64,000 nucleotides of DNA from Thiocapsa marina 5811 (GCF_000223985.1 NZ_AFWV01000009.1:1-64000), one strand, 5' to 3'; counted from the stretch's first letter, positions 27,142 through 36,221 are shown. Program-made: numbers and translations. Notes: a model not told the origin generated them from the letters alone.

Positions 27142-28512
27142 TCAAGCCGCCGCTTGGATCCGCTCGTCGTCGTCGAGCGTCGGGAGGTACTTATCGATCA
27201 GGGTCTCCTTCATCAGCAGCTCGTCGCGATCGAAGCATTCGGCAAGGGTCCGCCAGCACAGATCCAAACCCTTCTCCAACGGGATGCTGACATCGATATC
27301 CATGAAGCGCTCCCGGAAGAGGTTCCCGAACTTGATCAAGCGGATGTCGAATTCGGACAGATCGAAGGCCATCGCCTGTTTCTGCTCGGCATCGCGGGCG
27401 CCGGAGTAGAAGCGGATCATGGTGTTCATGATCTGGCTGTGGTCCTCGCGGGTGACCTTGCCGATCACGTGCTGCTTCAAGCGCGAGAGCGAGCCGAAGG
27501 GGTCGAGCATGCCGTCGTGGAGATAGAACTGGCCCTCCGTGATGTAGCCGGTATTGTCCGGCACCGGGTGCGTCACATCGCCGCCCGGCATGGTGGTCAC
27601 GGTGAGGATGGTGAGCGAGCCGCCGTCCTTGAAGTCGGCGGCCTTCTCGTAACGTCGTGCGAGCTGGGAGTAAAGGTCGCCCATGTAGCCGCGATTGGAC
27701 GGCACGGCCTCCATCGCGATGCCGACCTCCTTCATGGCGTCGGCATAGGCGGTCATGTCGCTGAGCAAAACGAGGACGCGCTTGCCCTCCTCCACCGCGA
27801 ACCGCTCGGCAACCGCAAGGGCCATATCCGGAACCAACAGACGCTCGACCACGGGGTCGGATGCGAGGTTGACGAACATGACGGTGCGGGCGAACACGCC
27901 CGCGTCCTCGAAGCGACGCAGAAAGAAGTGATAGTCGTCGAAGATGAGACCGAGCCCGCCGAAGACGACGATGTCGGCATCGGCCTGGATGCCGATGCGC
28001 GCCAGCAGCGCGTTGTAGGGCTCTCCGGCAACCGAGAAGATCGGGATCTTCTGACTCTCCACCAGAGAGTTGAAGATGTCGATCATGGGGACGTCGGTGC
28101 GCACCATCTTGGAGGCAAGCGAGCGTCTGGCCGGGTTGGCCGAGGGGCCGTCGATCTCGATCTTGGGGTCTTGAGCAAGGCCGGGCCCGGTATCGAACGG
28201 GGTGCCGTCGCCGCGAAAGACGCGACCCAGGACGTTCGGCGAGTAGGTCACGCGCATCGGGTGACCGAGGAAGCGGACCGACGCCTGCGTGGAGAGCCCC
28301 TTGGTCCCCGAGAAGACCTGAAGCGACACCAGCTCGCCTTCGAGCCTGATGACGCGCGCCATCGATTTGAAACCGCTCGGGTCCTCGACCCATCCCAGGT
28401 CGCCGAACGCGACCCGTTCGCCCTGCTCGGACACCGGGGGCGGAACCAGGACCTTGAGGAGGTCGCCGACGATCTCGACGACCTTGGAGTAGCGCACGAG
28501 CGTGTGGGACAT
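27142..28512 (-). CDS. atpB: V/A-type ATPase regulatory subunit B
   Basis: A 456-aa non-catalytic nucleotide-site subunit of the A3B3 head. It has the family N-terminal beta-barrel, a region without a canonical P-loop at the A-subunit position (FSVAGEPYNALLARIGIQAD), and conserved blocks VMFVNLASDPVVERLLVPDM, VLLSDMTAYADAMKE and NRGYMGDLYSQLARRYE. It is the first gene of this V-ATPase operon, which is unusual because subunit A normally precedes B. Repeat copy D lies 21 bp upstream of the start. Confidence 0.94.
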   Translation of the reverse strand: MSHTLVRYSKVVEIVGDLLKVLVPPPVSEQGERVAFGDLGWVEDPSGFKSMARVIRLEGELVSLQVFSGTKGLSTQASVRFLGHPMRVTYSPNVLGRVFRGDGTPFDTGPGLAQDPKIEIDGPSANPARRSLASKMVRTDVPMIDIFNSLVESQKIPIFSVAGEPYNALLARIGIQADADIVVFGGLGLIFDDYHFFLRRFEDAGVFARTVMFVNLASDPVVERLLVPDMALAVAERFAVEEGKRVLVLLSDMTAYADAMKEVGIAMEAVPSNRGYMGDLYSQLARRYEKAADFKDGGSLTILTVTTMPGGDVTHPVPDNTGYITEGQFYLHDGMLDPFGSLSRLKQHVIGKVTREDHSQIMNTMIRFYSGARDAEQKQAMAFDLSEFDIRLIKFGNLFRERFMDIDVSIPLEKGLDLCWRTLAECFDRDELLMKETLIDKYLPTLDDDERIQAAA

Positions 28513-28533
28513 CGGACGTGTTTCCCCGCGTGT

Positions 28534-28726
28534 TTAAACCGCGCCCGTCGCGGTATGTGATGCTTTTGAACGGGATCGGCCTCGGCAGACTCGACGATTC
28601 TCGGAGGCGGCGCGGTTTAAAGTTTTTGAAAAATAAACTGCAAACCGCGTCTCCGTTAAGGATCTGAAAAATCCCCGACCCCGACACGACGTGAGAATGA
28701 TGCGTGTCGCTCCGGACGCGGTTTAA
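28534..28726 (+). repeat. Composite TTAAACCGCG repeat, copy D
   Basis: 193 bp. Module 1 is 28534-28620 (87 bp), the AT-rich linker is 28621-28640, and module 2 is about 28640-28726. The left edge of module 2 is degenerate (TGCAAACCGCG). It lies directly upstream of atpB, so it overlaps the region where the V-ATPase promoter would be expected. It abuts a different palindromic element on its right. Confidence 0.88.
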
Positions 28727-28967
28727 CCTAGATCCGGCAGTTGAACGCCCCCTGGAGTGCGTCCCGCGCGGTGTCCGGCAAGGCGCAACGAGGCGGCGTA
28801 GTGGTTCTACGCCAACGCGTTGCAACGCAGCCGGGCGCCGCGCGGGGCGTGCTCCAGGGGGCGTAGCGGCCCTCACCCGACGGGTGATCCCTCGGACGAC
28901 CACGAACTTCAAGGCAGTCAAAGCCTTGCATGAAGCACGAAGCGGTCAACTGCCGGATCTAGGTTTA
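28724..28967. repeat. Nested palindromic element with TTAAACC-like ends
   Basis: Outer arms of about 20 bp (28725-28745 and 28946-28965) read AACCTAGATCCGGCAGTTG and its reverse complement, ending in TTTAACC/GGTTTAA. Inner arms of 26 bp (28746-28771 and 28838-28863; about three mismatches) enclose further small hairpins such as CGTAG-TGGTT-CTACG. No credible gene lies inside. The termini resemble those of the adjoining composite repeat, but the internal sequence is unrelated. From 28968 to 29151 nothing is recognised. Confidence 0.75.
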
Positions 28968-29151
28968 AGTGCCTATCTCAGGTCATGGAAGTTGCGCGAC
29001 TGTAGGTCCTCTGATCCCGAGTCTATGCGGCGCTCATTCAAGGATCAAATGAAACTCGATGTGCGGACCGCGACTTCGGCCTGATCTTCGTGTGGTGTCC
29101 GCGGTCCTGCAAGGGGCCGTGTCGTCGCCGCCGAGTCGTCTCGCCGCAGCG

Positions 29152-29347
29152 TTAAACCGCGCCCCATTTGGTATGCGATGTTTTCGGACGGGATCGGCCC
29201 CGGTCGTTTTGACGACCGCTGGAGCTGGCGCGGTTTAAGATATTAAAAAATACATTAGTCTAAACCGCGTTTTTCCGCTAAGGGCCGTGGATGCACCAAA
29301 CGTCAAGCTCACTCGAAAGTGCGCATCTCGCTCTGGACGCGGTTTAG
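29152..29347 (+). repeat. Composite TTAAACCGCG repeat, copy E
   Basis: 196 bp. Module 1 is 29152-29238 (87 bp), the AT-rich linker is 29239-29259, and module 2 is 29260-29347. It is the closest relative of copy C in sequence (shared GTATGCGATGTTTTCGGACG and ATGCACCAAACGT segments), but in the other orientation. It lies about 55 bp beyond the stop of the split permease gene. Confidence 0.9.
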
Positions 29348-30103
29348 GCTCGATCGCGAGTGCCCCGAACGAAGGCCGCGAGCAGCTAGGCGCAGCAGGC
29401 CATCATGACTCCCGCAAAGCCGTCGTGACCGGAAGACTCGCGGCGCGAAGCGCCGGGAAGATGCCCCCGATGAATCCAATGCCGAGCGCCCACTGAAGGC
29501 CGCGGATCAAGAGCTCCGGGGTCACCTGGAACTGGAAGACGACCTGACTGAAATTCGAACCCAATGTCGAGACCGTGAAGCCTTGAAACAAGGCCCAGGC
29601 GATTCCGGCCCCGAGCAGCCCCCCGGCCGCGGCAAGGGTCATGGTCTCCAGCATGACCGCGACCACCACGGGGAGTCCGGTGAAGCCCAAGGCCCGCAGC
29701 GTCGCGATCTCGCGTGCTCGGCTCGCGACTGCCGCATACATGGTATTGAGCGCGCCGAAGACGGCGCCGAGCGCCATCAGGACGGCCACGCCGATCCCGA
29801 CCGCACGGATCACACGGGTGAGACGCTCCGACTGCTTGCCGTAATACTCGCGCGTGGTCTGCACCTCGACCCGTAGGCGCGGGTCGGCGCTCAGCGCCGC
29901 ACGAAGGGTCTCGAGCGCCGCCGGCGAGGTCAACCGCACGGCCACGGACTGGAAGCCGTTGCGCCGGTAGGCGCCGGCGATGGATTCGGCGTCGCCCCAG
30001 ACCTCGGACTCGTGCGTGTCGCCCGAGGCGAACACCCCGACGATCTGCCACGCCTGATTGTTCAACACGAGACTGTCGCCGATGTCCAGTCCGCTGAACT
30101 GTC

Positions 30104-32020
30104 GAGCCATTTGCGCTGCTGCGTTTTTCCTGGACCTGGTGAGCATCGTCGAGGGTCAAGCCGGCCGGCACGGCGGGTTTTTCACGCCTTCGCGGACGCC
30201 CGGCAGCGCGCCAGGGCCCACAAATGCGACTCACTCTCAATAAGGCCGGGCGACGAACAGCCGCGCCCGCAGGCGACGCCGCGGCAGCCTGGCCGGGAGG
30301 ACCGAGCGGTCAACGCTAACCGGTCGCGGGAATCGGTTGCACCAACGAGCGCATCTGTTCGATGCGCCCCTGCCGGACATGCCCCAAGGCCATCGCCATC
30401 ATGACCGCCAGGGCCAAGCCGACGCGGGTGGTCATCTTCGCCCGCCCCCGAATGAAGTGCCGCTCGAAGCCGAAGCTGTTGTCGATGCGGTTGTTGATCC
30501 GTTCCAGGGCGCTGCGCCGGTTGTAGTCGCGCTGCCAACTCGGGCTGCCGTGGGGCGTGGGCACGAAGCTGCGCCGATCGTGCTCGTCGAGGCGGATCCG
30601 CACGATGCGCCCGTAGGCGCCGGGCGAGACGCCGCCGGCTTGATGACAGGCGTCGCGGCCCTGGCAGTCCAGGTCATAGGCGGCGGCCGGGCAGCGGTAT
30701 TTCAGGGCGTTGCGATCGGCCTCGAAGCCTTGGAAGGCCAAGTCGCGCTGCGTGCCGGTCTGCGGGCAAATGCAGTGGACGCTGCCTTTTTCGGTATGCA
30801 CGATGGTGTCGACCCGCTCGGGGAAGAGGGGGCGCGTGATCGGCTTGGACGGATCGTAGTCGGGGTGTTGCTTCTCTTCGCGCCACAGCTCGCGGGTGTC
30901 GATCAAGGGGCGGATGGCGTACTCATCCCACAACAGCGCCTTGGTTTCGGCGCTGTCCAGACCGCGATCGGCGCTGAAGTCGCCGCAGCGCTGCGCCAAC
31001 GCGGGGGTCTCGGCGAACAGCTCCTTGATCATCGCCCGCAGTTCGGGCTGCTCGGCGTGGGAGGCCGGGGTCAGGTGCATCGCCACGGGGATCTCGTAGC
31101 GGGTGTCGGCGATCAGGTGCAGACCGTAGCCGAACCAGCTCTTGACCTTGCTCCAAGCCTTGCCGGTGCGCGCATCGATCCCGCCGCTCTCGTGCTTGCC
31201 CCAATCGGCATCCGGATCGGAGGTTGTCCCGGTGGTGCGACTGGTCCGCCCGGTACTGTGGCTCTCGATGGCCTTGCCGTCATAGCCGAGATGACAGCCG
31301 AAATCCGGCAACGCCGCCATCAACTGCTCGCGCAGGATCCCGATCATCCCCGTCACCATCCCCAACGTCTCCTCCAATTCGACGACGTTGGCCAGAAAAC
31401 GCGAGAAGCTCGAACTGGTAGGCACCGCCGCCTGCGGATCGGCCGGCGCCTCGCGCACCGCCTGCAGGCGTCCGGTTGCCGGATCGCGCACCAACTGCGT
31501 GACGGGTTTGCGTTGGATCGGCAAGACCGCAAAGCCGCACGCCTGCAGCAACGCCGGGTTGCGCCCCAGTTCGCGCAGCAGCGCTTCCACCGAGGGATGC
31601 TGGAAGACCACCCCGGCGATCAGTGCATTCCACATCGCCGCCACCGGGTAGTCGTCGCGGCCCGCCCCGCGCATGACTTCCAGGTATTGCAGCAGCCGCG
31701 CATCCGGGAGATGATCCCGCGCCAAATAGAAGCGATCCAAATCGCTGCGCGCGTCCACATCCCGCCAGTCAAACAAGCTCGGTTCAATGGTCGCCATGGG
31801 GTCCTCCTGCAAAGGATCGTCTCGACAACGATATGATCCCTTGGCGACCGCCTCTTTGCACGCCCCGCGAGGCCGGGGTGACTGTTCGCCCACCGCCCGA
31901 AACCGCGCACGTAAGTGACTGATCGATCGTCGATGCCGGGGCCGGAACCGGGGTAAACGAAAATGCCTCGACCCGGTGCAGCCTGTTACTTCAGTAGCTT
32001 ACTGACAGCGCAAAGGGCTC
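30104..32020 (-). mobile_element. Complete insertion sequence, 1917 bp
   Basis: Terminal inverted repeats GAGCCATTTGCGCTG (30104-30118) and, reversed, GAGCCCTTTGCGCTG (32006-32020) differ at one base. Both sides carry the direct repeat ACTGTC (30098-30103 and 32021-32026), a 6-bp target duplication. Excision in silico restores the host permease frame exactly. It contains a single transposase gene. The IS family was not determined with certainty. Confidence 0.9.
30316..31797 (-). CDS. IS transposase with DDE domain
   Basis: A 493-aa transposase from the ATG at 31797 (MATIEPSLFDWRDVDARSDL). A DUF772-like N-terminal part precedes a DDE catalytic core: HLGYDGKAI (first Asp), FSADRGLDSAETK (second Asp) and RRSALERINNRIDNSFGFER (Glu), followed by a C-terminal helix. 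A Cys/His-containing insert (CICPQTG; CPAAAYDLDCQGRDACH) lies between the second and third acidic residues, as in IS1182/ISNCY-like enzymes. The frame is intact, so the element could still be mobile. Confidence 0.85.
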   Translation of the reverse strand: MATIEPSLFDWRDVDARSDLDRFYLARDHLPDARLLQYLEVMRGAGRDDYPVAAMWNALIAGVVFQHPSVEALLRELGRNPALLQACGFAVLPIQRKPVTQLVRDPATGRLQAVREAPADPQAAVPTSSSFSRFLANVVELEETLGMVTGMIGILREQLMAALPDFGCHLGYDGKAIESHSTGRTSRTTGTTSDPDADWGKHESGGIDARTGKAWSKVKSWFGYGLHLIADTRYEIPVAMHLTPASHAEQPELRAMIKELFAETPALAQRCGDFSADRGLDSAETKALLWDEYAIRPLIDTRELWREEKQHPDYDPSKPITRPLFPERVDTIVHTEKGSVHCICPQTGTQRDLAFQGFEADRNALKYRCPAAAYDLDCQGRDACHQAGGVSPGAYGRIVRIRLDEHDRRSFVPTPHGSPSWQRDYNRRSALERINNRIDNSFGFERHFIRGRAKMTTRVGLALAVMMAMALGHVRQGRIEQMRSLVQPIPATG

Positions 32021-32675
32021 ACTGTCGCAACGCGCCCTGCCCGACGATCAGCTCGCGCAATCCCGGCCGAAAGCCTCGGCCGGCGATGATCCGCACCTGC
32101 GGACGCAGCTCCCGGACGGCAGGACCGACCCCGCGGACCTCGAGGTTCGCATCCGTCCCCGTCGATCGTTTGGGGACGCTGGCCACCACGACGACCTCGG
32201 CCGATGCGATCGGGTGTCCGTCGGCATCGCGTGCAATCCCGGGGGCCTGGATGATGAGTGTCGTCGACGGACGATCCAGCGCGGAGGAGAGTTCGGCGTT
32301 GGCCGCGGCCCGCAGCACCAAGGCCGTGTCGTCGCTGCCCGCGCCCGTGAGCGTCGCCTCGAAGCCCGCCGCCATGGCCTGCAGAGCCACCAGCACCCCC
32401 ACCACGCCGGCGATGCCCACCACGACGACCGAGGTCGCGCCGAGACGCTCCGGTACCGTGCTCAACCCGACCCGTGCGACCGCCAAGGCCTGTCGACCGG
32501 TCCGCGTCAGGAGCAACCAGCCGAGGAACAGGGCCCCAAGACCGCCGACGAGACGGGGGGCGAGGACCCAAGCCCCGACGAAGGCCGCGACGGCGAGAGT
32601 CGCGGCAATCATCGGCCAAGCCGATGTCAGTGCGGCGGTCACCGAGCGTCGTTTCATTCCGATCTCATGCGGCGC

Positions 32676-33836
32676 TCATCGGCCCGCGAGGGCATCCACG
32701 ATGCGCAGTCGCATCGCCTTGAGCGCAGGCGGCAGTCCGACCAGGGTGCCGATCGCCAGCATCAGACCGAGCCCCAGCGTCCAGCTCGCGGGTTGCAGCG
32801 CGACATCCAGTTGTCCGGAGCTTGCCTCGCCGATGATCGGAAGGGCCAGATACGCGAGTACCAGACCGAGCAGACCGCCGATCAGGAGCATCACGAGCGC
32901 CTCGCTCAAGACCAGGACGAGCACGGCCCGGTTGGTGAAACCCAGGGTCTTGAGCACCGCCAGCTCCGGGATTCGCTCGCGGATGGACTGTGCCATGGTG
33001 TTGCCGGTGAGCAGCACGAGCGTGAAGAAGACCGCCGCCATGATGGCCGTGACGATGAGCCCGATGTCCCCGATCTGCTTGGCGAACGAGAGCTGAAACT
33101 CGCGCTCGCTCTGGGTGCGGGTCTCGAAGGCCGAGTTGTCGAATTGATCGTCGATCGCCTGCGCCACCTGGTCCGCCCGCGCCGGATCCTCGACCCGCAC
33201 GACATACCAACCGACCGTGCCTTGGCCGATCTCGCGTCCTTCGTCGAAATAGGTATGGTTGAAGAGCATCTGTTTCTCCGAGCCGCGCAGCTCGGGCTGC
33301 GCCGCCTTGAAGATGCCGACCAGGTCGAAGGTCCAGACGTCTCCGCCGTCGCGATGCGGATAGATGGTCGGGCGCAACGGGATCTTGTCGCCGACCTTCC
33401 AGCCGAACAGGTCGGCGAGACTCTGTCCGACGACGGCGCCCGTGCGGGTCTTGATGAAGGCCTGACGTTGCACATCCGGCAGGACCAGCTCGGGGTACAT
33501 GTCGAGATAGCTCTCGGGCTCCACCGGAAAGTTGGGAAAGAAGTTTTTCGGGTCTTGGTAGATGCCGCCGAACCAACTGGCATAGGTGACCGCCTTCACG
33601 CCCGGGGTCGAGGCGATGCGCGCCAAATCCGCATAGGGCAGGGGCTGGATCAACGACAGACGCGAGGAGGTGATCAGCCGATCGATCCCGATCACGCTCT
33701 GCGGCGCGTTGAAGGCGACCCGCACCGCATCGAGCATGCCGAAGAGTGCGAAGGCTGCGGCCACCGAGAGCAGGGTGAGCAGCGTGCGCGTCCGCTTGCG
33801 CATGAGTGCGGCGAAGAGCAGGGGCAGGTATTTCAT
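32676..33836 (-). CDS. ABC transporter permease, FtsX/MacB-like
   Basis: A 386-aa permease. An N-terminal transmembrane helix (about 18-36), a large periplasmic MacB-type domain (about 40-265) and three C-terminal helices (GLIVTAIMAAVFFTLVLLTG; LSEALVMLLIGGLLGLVLAYL; LGLGLMLAIGTLVGLPPAL) give the type VII ABC exporter layout. The conserved RIPELAVLKTLGFTNRAVL coupling region contacts the ATPase. It lies between the ATPase gene and the split second permease gene, which it precedes by 18 bp. It is intact. Confidence 0.9.
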   Translation of the reverse strand: MKYLPLLFAALMRKRTRTLLTLLSVAAAFALFGMLDAVRVAFNAPQSVIGIDRLITSSRLSLIQPLPYADLARIASTPGVKAVTYASWFGGIYQDPKNFFPNFPVEPESYLDMYPELVLPDVQRQAFIKTRTGAVVGQSLADLFGWKVGDKIPLRPTIYPHRDGGDVWTFDLVGIFKAAQPELRGSEKQMLFNHTYFDEGREIGQGTVGWYVVRVEDPARADQVAQAIDDQFDNSAFETRTQSEREFQLSFAKQIGDIGLIVTAIMAAVFFTLVLLTGNTMAQSIRERIPELAVLKTLGFTNRAVLVLVLSEALVMLLIGGLLGLVLAYLALPIIGEASSGQLDVALQPASWTLGLGLMLAIGTLVGLPPALKAMRLRIVDALAGR

Positions 33837-34002
33837 CTCGGGGGGAGCCGCCTGCCGGTCGGTTTATCGAAGCACGGGCGTCGCTTGCCGAATATTTGTC
33901 GAGTCAACGGACACATGCCTGAGGTCTCGGAATCGTCCAGCGGGCGGCGCGTAGCCGGAGGCGGACGGCTGGCGGCTGGCGGATTCGCATGAGACCGGAC
34001 GT

Positions 34003-34758
34003 TCACGCCGACGTTCCCGCCTGCTCCACCAGAGTCCCCTTGTCCAGATGCAAGACCCGCTGCGCGAACTCGGCCGCCTTGGGATCGTGGGTGACCATGA
34101 TCATGGTCTTGCCGTAGTCGCGATTAAGCCGCTGCAGGAGCATCAGTACCTCCTCGGCCGAGTGGCGGTCGAGATCGCCCGTGGGTTCGTCGCACACCAA
34201 GAGCGTCGGGTCGGAGACGATCGCCCGGGCGATGGCGACGCGCTGCTGCTGGCCGCCCGAAAGCTCGCTGGGCTTGTGCGAGGCGCGGTCCGCAAGCCCG
34301 ACCAGGTCGAGCGCAACGGCCGCGTTGCGTCGACGCCGCACCGCCGAAAGCCGCGTCAGCAGCAGCGGCAGCTCGACGTTCTTCTGGGCCGAGAGTGCCG
34401 GCAGCAGGTTATAGAACTGGAAGACGAAGCCGACGTGGGCCGCCCGCCAGCGCGCCAGCTCGGCCGAGGACATCCGGTCGATCCGGCGCCCGGCGACGCT
34501 CAAGGTGCCTTCGCTCGGCAGATCCAGACCCGCGATCATATTGAGCAGGGTGCTCTTGCCCGACCCGGACGGCCCCATCAGGGCGAGGAAGTCGCCCTCG
34601 GGGATATCCAGATCGACATGATGCAGCACCTCGATGCGCTGTCGACCGCGCTCGTAGACCTTGCTCACGCCGCGGATGGCGACCAAAGGCCCGCGTACGT
34701 CCGGTCGTACCGCCGAGGGTGTCTCAGGCATCGGCTCGGGCTCGCGCTTCGTCTTCAA
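34003..34758 (-). CDS. ABC transporter ATP-binding protein (MacB/LolD type)
   Basis: A 251-aa ATPase with Walker [29 protein letters not shown] at the Q-loop, signature [14 protein letters not shown], Walker [13 protein letters not shown] and switch His MVTHDPKAA. It powers the FtsX-like permeases encoded downstream. Its ATG overlaps the adaptor's stop (ATGA), so the pair is translationally coupled. It resembles but is distinct from the orphan ATPase at 15.8 kb. Confidence 0.92.
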   Translation of the reverse strand: MKTKREPEPMPETPSAVRPDVRGPLVAIRGVSKVYERGRQRIEVLHHVDLDIPEGDFLALMGPSGSGKSTLLNMIAGLDLPSEGTLSVAGRRIDRMSSAELARWRAAHVGFVFQFYNLLPALSAQKNVELPLLLTRLSAVRRRRNAAVALDLVGLADRASHKPSELSGGQQQRVAIARAIVSDPTLLVCDEPTGDLDRHSAEEVLMLLQRLNRDYGKTMIMVTHDPKAAEFAQRVLHLDKGTLVEQAGTSA

Positions 34759-35972
34759 ACCCCGTCGCGCGGGGAGACGCGCATCCCGTCGGTCAGCTCG
34801 AGCGGCGGATCGCGCACCACCCGCTCACCCGCGGAAAGCCCGTGCTCGACCAGGCGTCGATCGCCGAGCTCGCTTCCGGCGACGACCTGTCGTTCGCGCA
34901 CATGGTCCCCGTCCAGCACGAAGACGATGCGTTCCTCGCCGTGCTCGCGAATCGCGCTCGCCGGCACCAGAACGCCTTCGCTCGCCTGCACCGGACCGTC
35001 CTCGACATCCTGCATGAAGGAGACCCGCACGCCCATCTCCGGGATCAGGCGCGGATCCTTCGCGTCGATCCGGATGCGCACCCGCACCGTCGCCTTGCTG
35101 CGATCCGCCGTGGGGATGATCGCGATCACCGATGCCGGGATCGTCCAATCCGGGTAGGCATCGAGCACCGCCTGCACGGGTTGGTCGGGGCTGACCCGGT
35201 TGATGAAGGCCTCGTTGACGTCGACCTCGATCTCGAGCGAGTCCATGTCGACGATGGTGCCGATCCCGGTGCGGGTGAAGCCGCCGCCGGCCGACATCGG
35301 CGAGACGATCTCGCCGGGCTGAGCGGCCTTCGCCACGATGATGCCGGCGAAGGGCGCGCGCACGACCGTGTTGTCGTAGGCGACCTGTGCAACCTGCACC
35401 TCGGCCTCGGAGACACGCACCTGACTGCGCTGGGCCTCGAGTTGGGCGGCCAGGGTCTCGACCTGCGTCTCGGCGGTTTCCAGGGCCTCTTCGGACGCCA
35501 ACTGACGCGACCGCAGCTCGGTCTGTCGCTTCAGGCCTCGTCGACCTTGTTCCAGTTGGACCTGGATCTCGGCGAGCCTGGCCTGCGCCGCGGCCAGCCG
35601 TGCCCGCGCAAGATCGAGCTGCGCCTTCGCGTCCGTGTCGTCGAGGCGTGCAAGCACCTGATCCGCTTCGACCTCGACGCCCTCTTCGATCAAGACCTCG
35701 GCGAGCTTGCCCGAGATCTTGCTCGACACCGTCGCCTGGCGTCGCGCGATCACATAGCCGGTCGCGTCCAGGACGGCCGTCGGACCCGCGTCCGGCGCCT
35801 GCGCGACCGCGACATCCACCGGGGTCGGGCTGTCGGAGACCGCATAGTAGGTGCCGCCGCCGAGTGCGCCGACGACGAGGAGCAGGAGAACGAGCCAAAG
35901 CCCGCGGCCACCGCCGCCCTCACGGTCGGCCCGGTCGATGTGAAGCTCTTTGAGGGGGTCTTGCGCCGACAT
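34755..35972 (-). CDS. Periplasmic adaptor (HlyD/MacA-like membrane fusion protein)
   Basis: A 405-aa adaptor. A single N-terminal transmembrane helix (about 26-45), a biotinyl-lipoyl half-motif (ARRQATVSSKISGKLAEVLI), a long helical hairpin (about 105-200, LDLARARLAAAQARLAEIQ), the second lipoyl half (VVRAPFAGIIVAKAAQPGEI) and beta-barrel domains follow in order. It would link the inner-membrane ABC exporter to an outer-membrane channel, none of which is encoded here. First gene of the four-gene efflux operon; its start is about 20 bp from the attL copy of the island to its right. Confidence 0.9.
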   Translation of the reverse strand: MSAQDPLKELHIDRADREGGGGRGLWLVLLLLVVGALGGGTYYAVSDSPTPVDVAVAQAPDAGPTAVLDATGYVIARRQATVSSKISGKLAEVLIEEGVEVEADQVLARLDDTDAKAQLDLARARLAAAQARLAEIQVQLEQGRRGLKRQTELRSRQLASEEALETAETQVETLAAQLEAQRSQVRVSEAEVQVAQVAYDNTVVRAPFAGIIVAKAAQPGEIVSPMSAGGGFTRTGIGTIVDMDSLEIEVDVNEAFINRVSPDQPVQAVLDAYPDWTIPASVIAIIPTADRSKATVRVRIRIDAKDPRLIPEMGVRVSFMQDVEDGPVQASEGVLVPASAIREHGEERIVFVLDGDHVRERQVVAGSELGDRRLVEHGLSAGERVVRDPPLELTDGMRVSPRDGV

Positions 35973-35990
35973 GCGTCTGTCCGAAGGAGG

Positions 35991-36046
35991 ATGGTGCCCG
36001 GGGCGGGAATCGAACCCGCATGACCGAAGTCGAGGGATTTTAAGTC
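35991..36046 (-). repeat. attL: detached 3' portion of tRNA-Leu
   Basis: Identical over 56 bp to the 3' half of the tRNA-Leu(UAA) gene at 47.4 kb (anticodon loop, variable arm, T arm, acceptor 3' strand, CCA). Beyond base 46 of this block the two sequences diverge, so no 5' half exists here and it cannot form a tRNA. Confidence 0.9.
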
Positions 36047-36172
36047 TCTTTTAGGCGCGGTCCGAAAGGACCAGGAGATACCCAAAAGTTCTTTCTCGCG
36101 CTCTGATTCTAAAGGATTTTTCGCTTTTCGAGTCCACCTGTCCTATCCTGTCCTCAGAGGGTATTTCCGGTC

Positions 36173-36198
36173 CTGAAAGGACCCTGAAAGGATCCAGG
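36173..36198 (+). repeat. Putative integrase arm-site repeat, left copy
   Basis: Contains CTGAAAGGACC followed by CTGAAAGGATCC, a tandem of a TGAAAGGA-type unit. The same 26-bp block, with one mismatch, occurs at 47358-47383 near the other end of the island and in the same orientation. A related GGTCCGAAAGGACC palindrome lies at 36058-36072. Likely accessory binding sites for the integrase (inference). Confidence 0.5.
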
Positions 36199-36221
36199 AA
36201 AAGTCAAGAGGGACAGTCATC

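Larger units (their letters stand above)
29403..32657 (-). pseudogene. FtsX/MacB-like ABC permease gene split by an insertion sequence
   Basis: The N-terminal part (32657 down to the insertion at 32021) begins MKRRSVTAALTSAWPM, with membrane helices and a periplasmic start ending GLRELIVGQGALRQ. The C-terminal part resumes at 30103 with QFSGLDIGDSLV and ends with three helices and PALRAASLPVTTALRES. Removing the 1917-bp IS and one 6-bp duplicate leaves 1332 bp: an uninterrupted 443-aa frame reading GALRQFSGLDIGD. The protein would be the second permease of the efflux operon upstream. As it stands it is inactivated. Confidence 0.88.

Noticed and set aside
28704-29084. Open frames across the nested palindrome
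   Set aside because: They follow the palindrome's GC-rich arms and have no protein-like pattern.
16606-29347. The five repeats as a CRISPR array
   Set aside because: Copies are kilobases apart, long, internally diverged and of mixed orientation, with no cas genes; not CRISPR.
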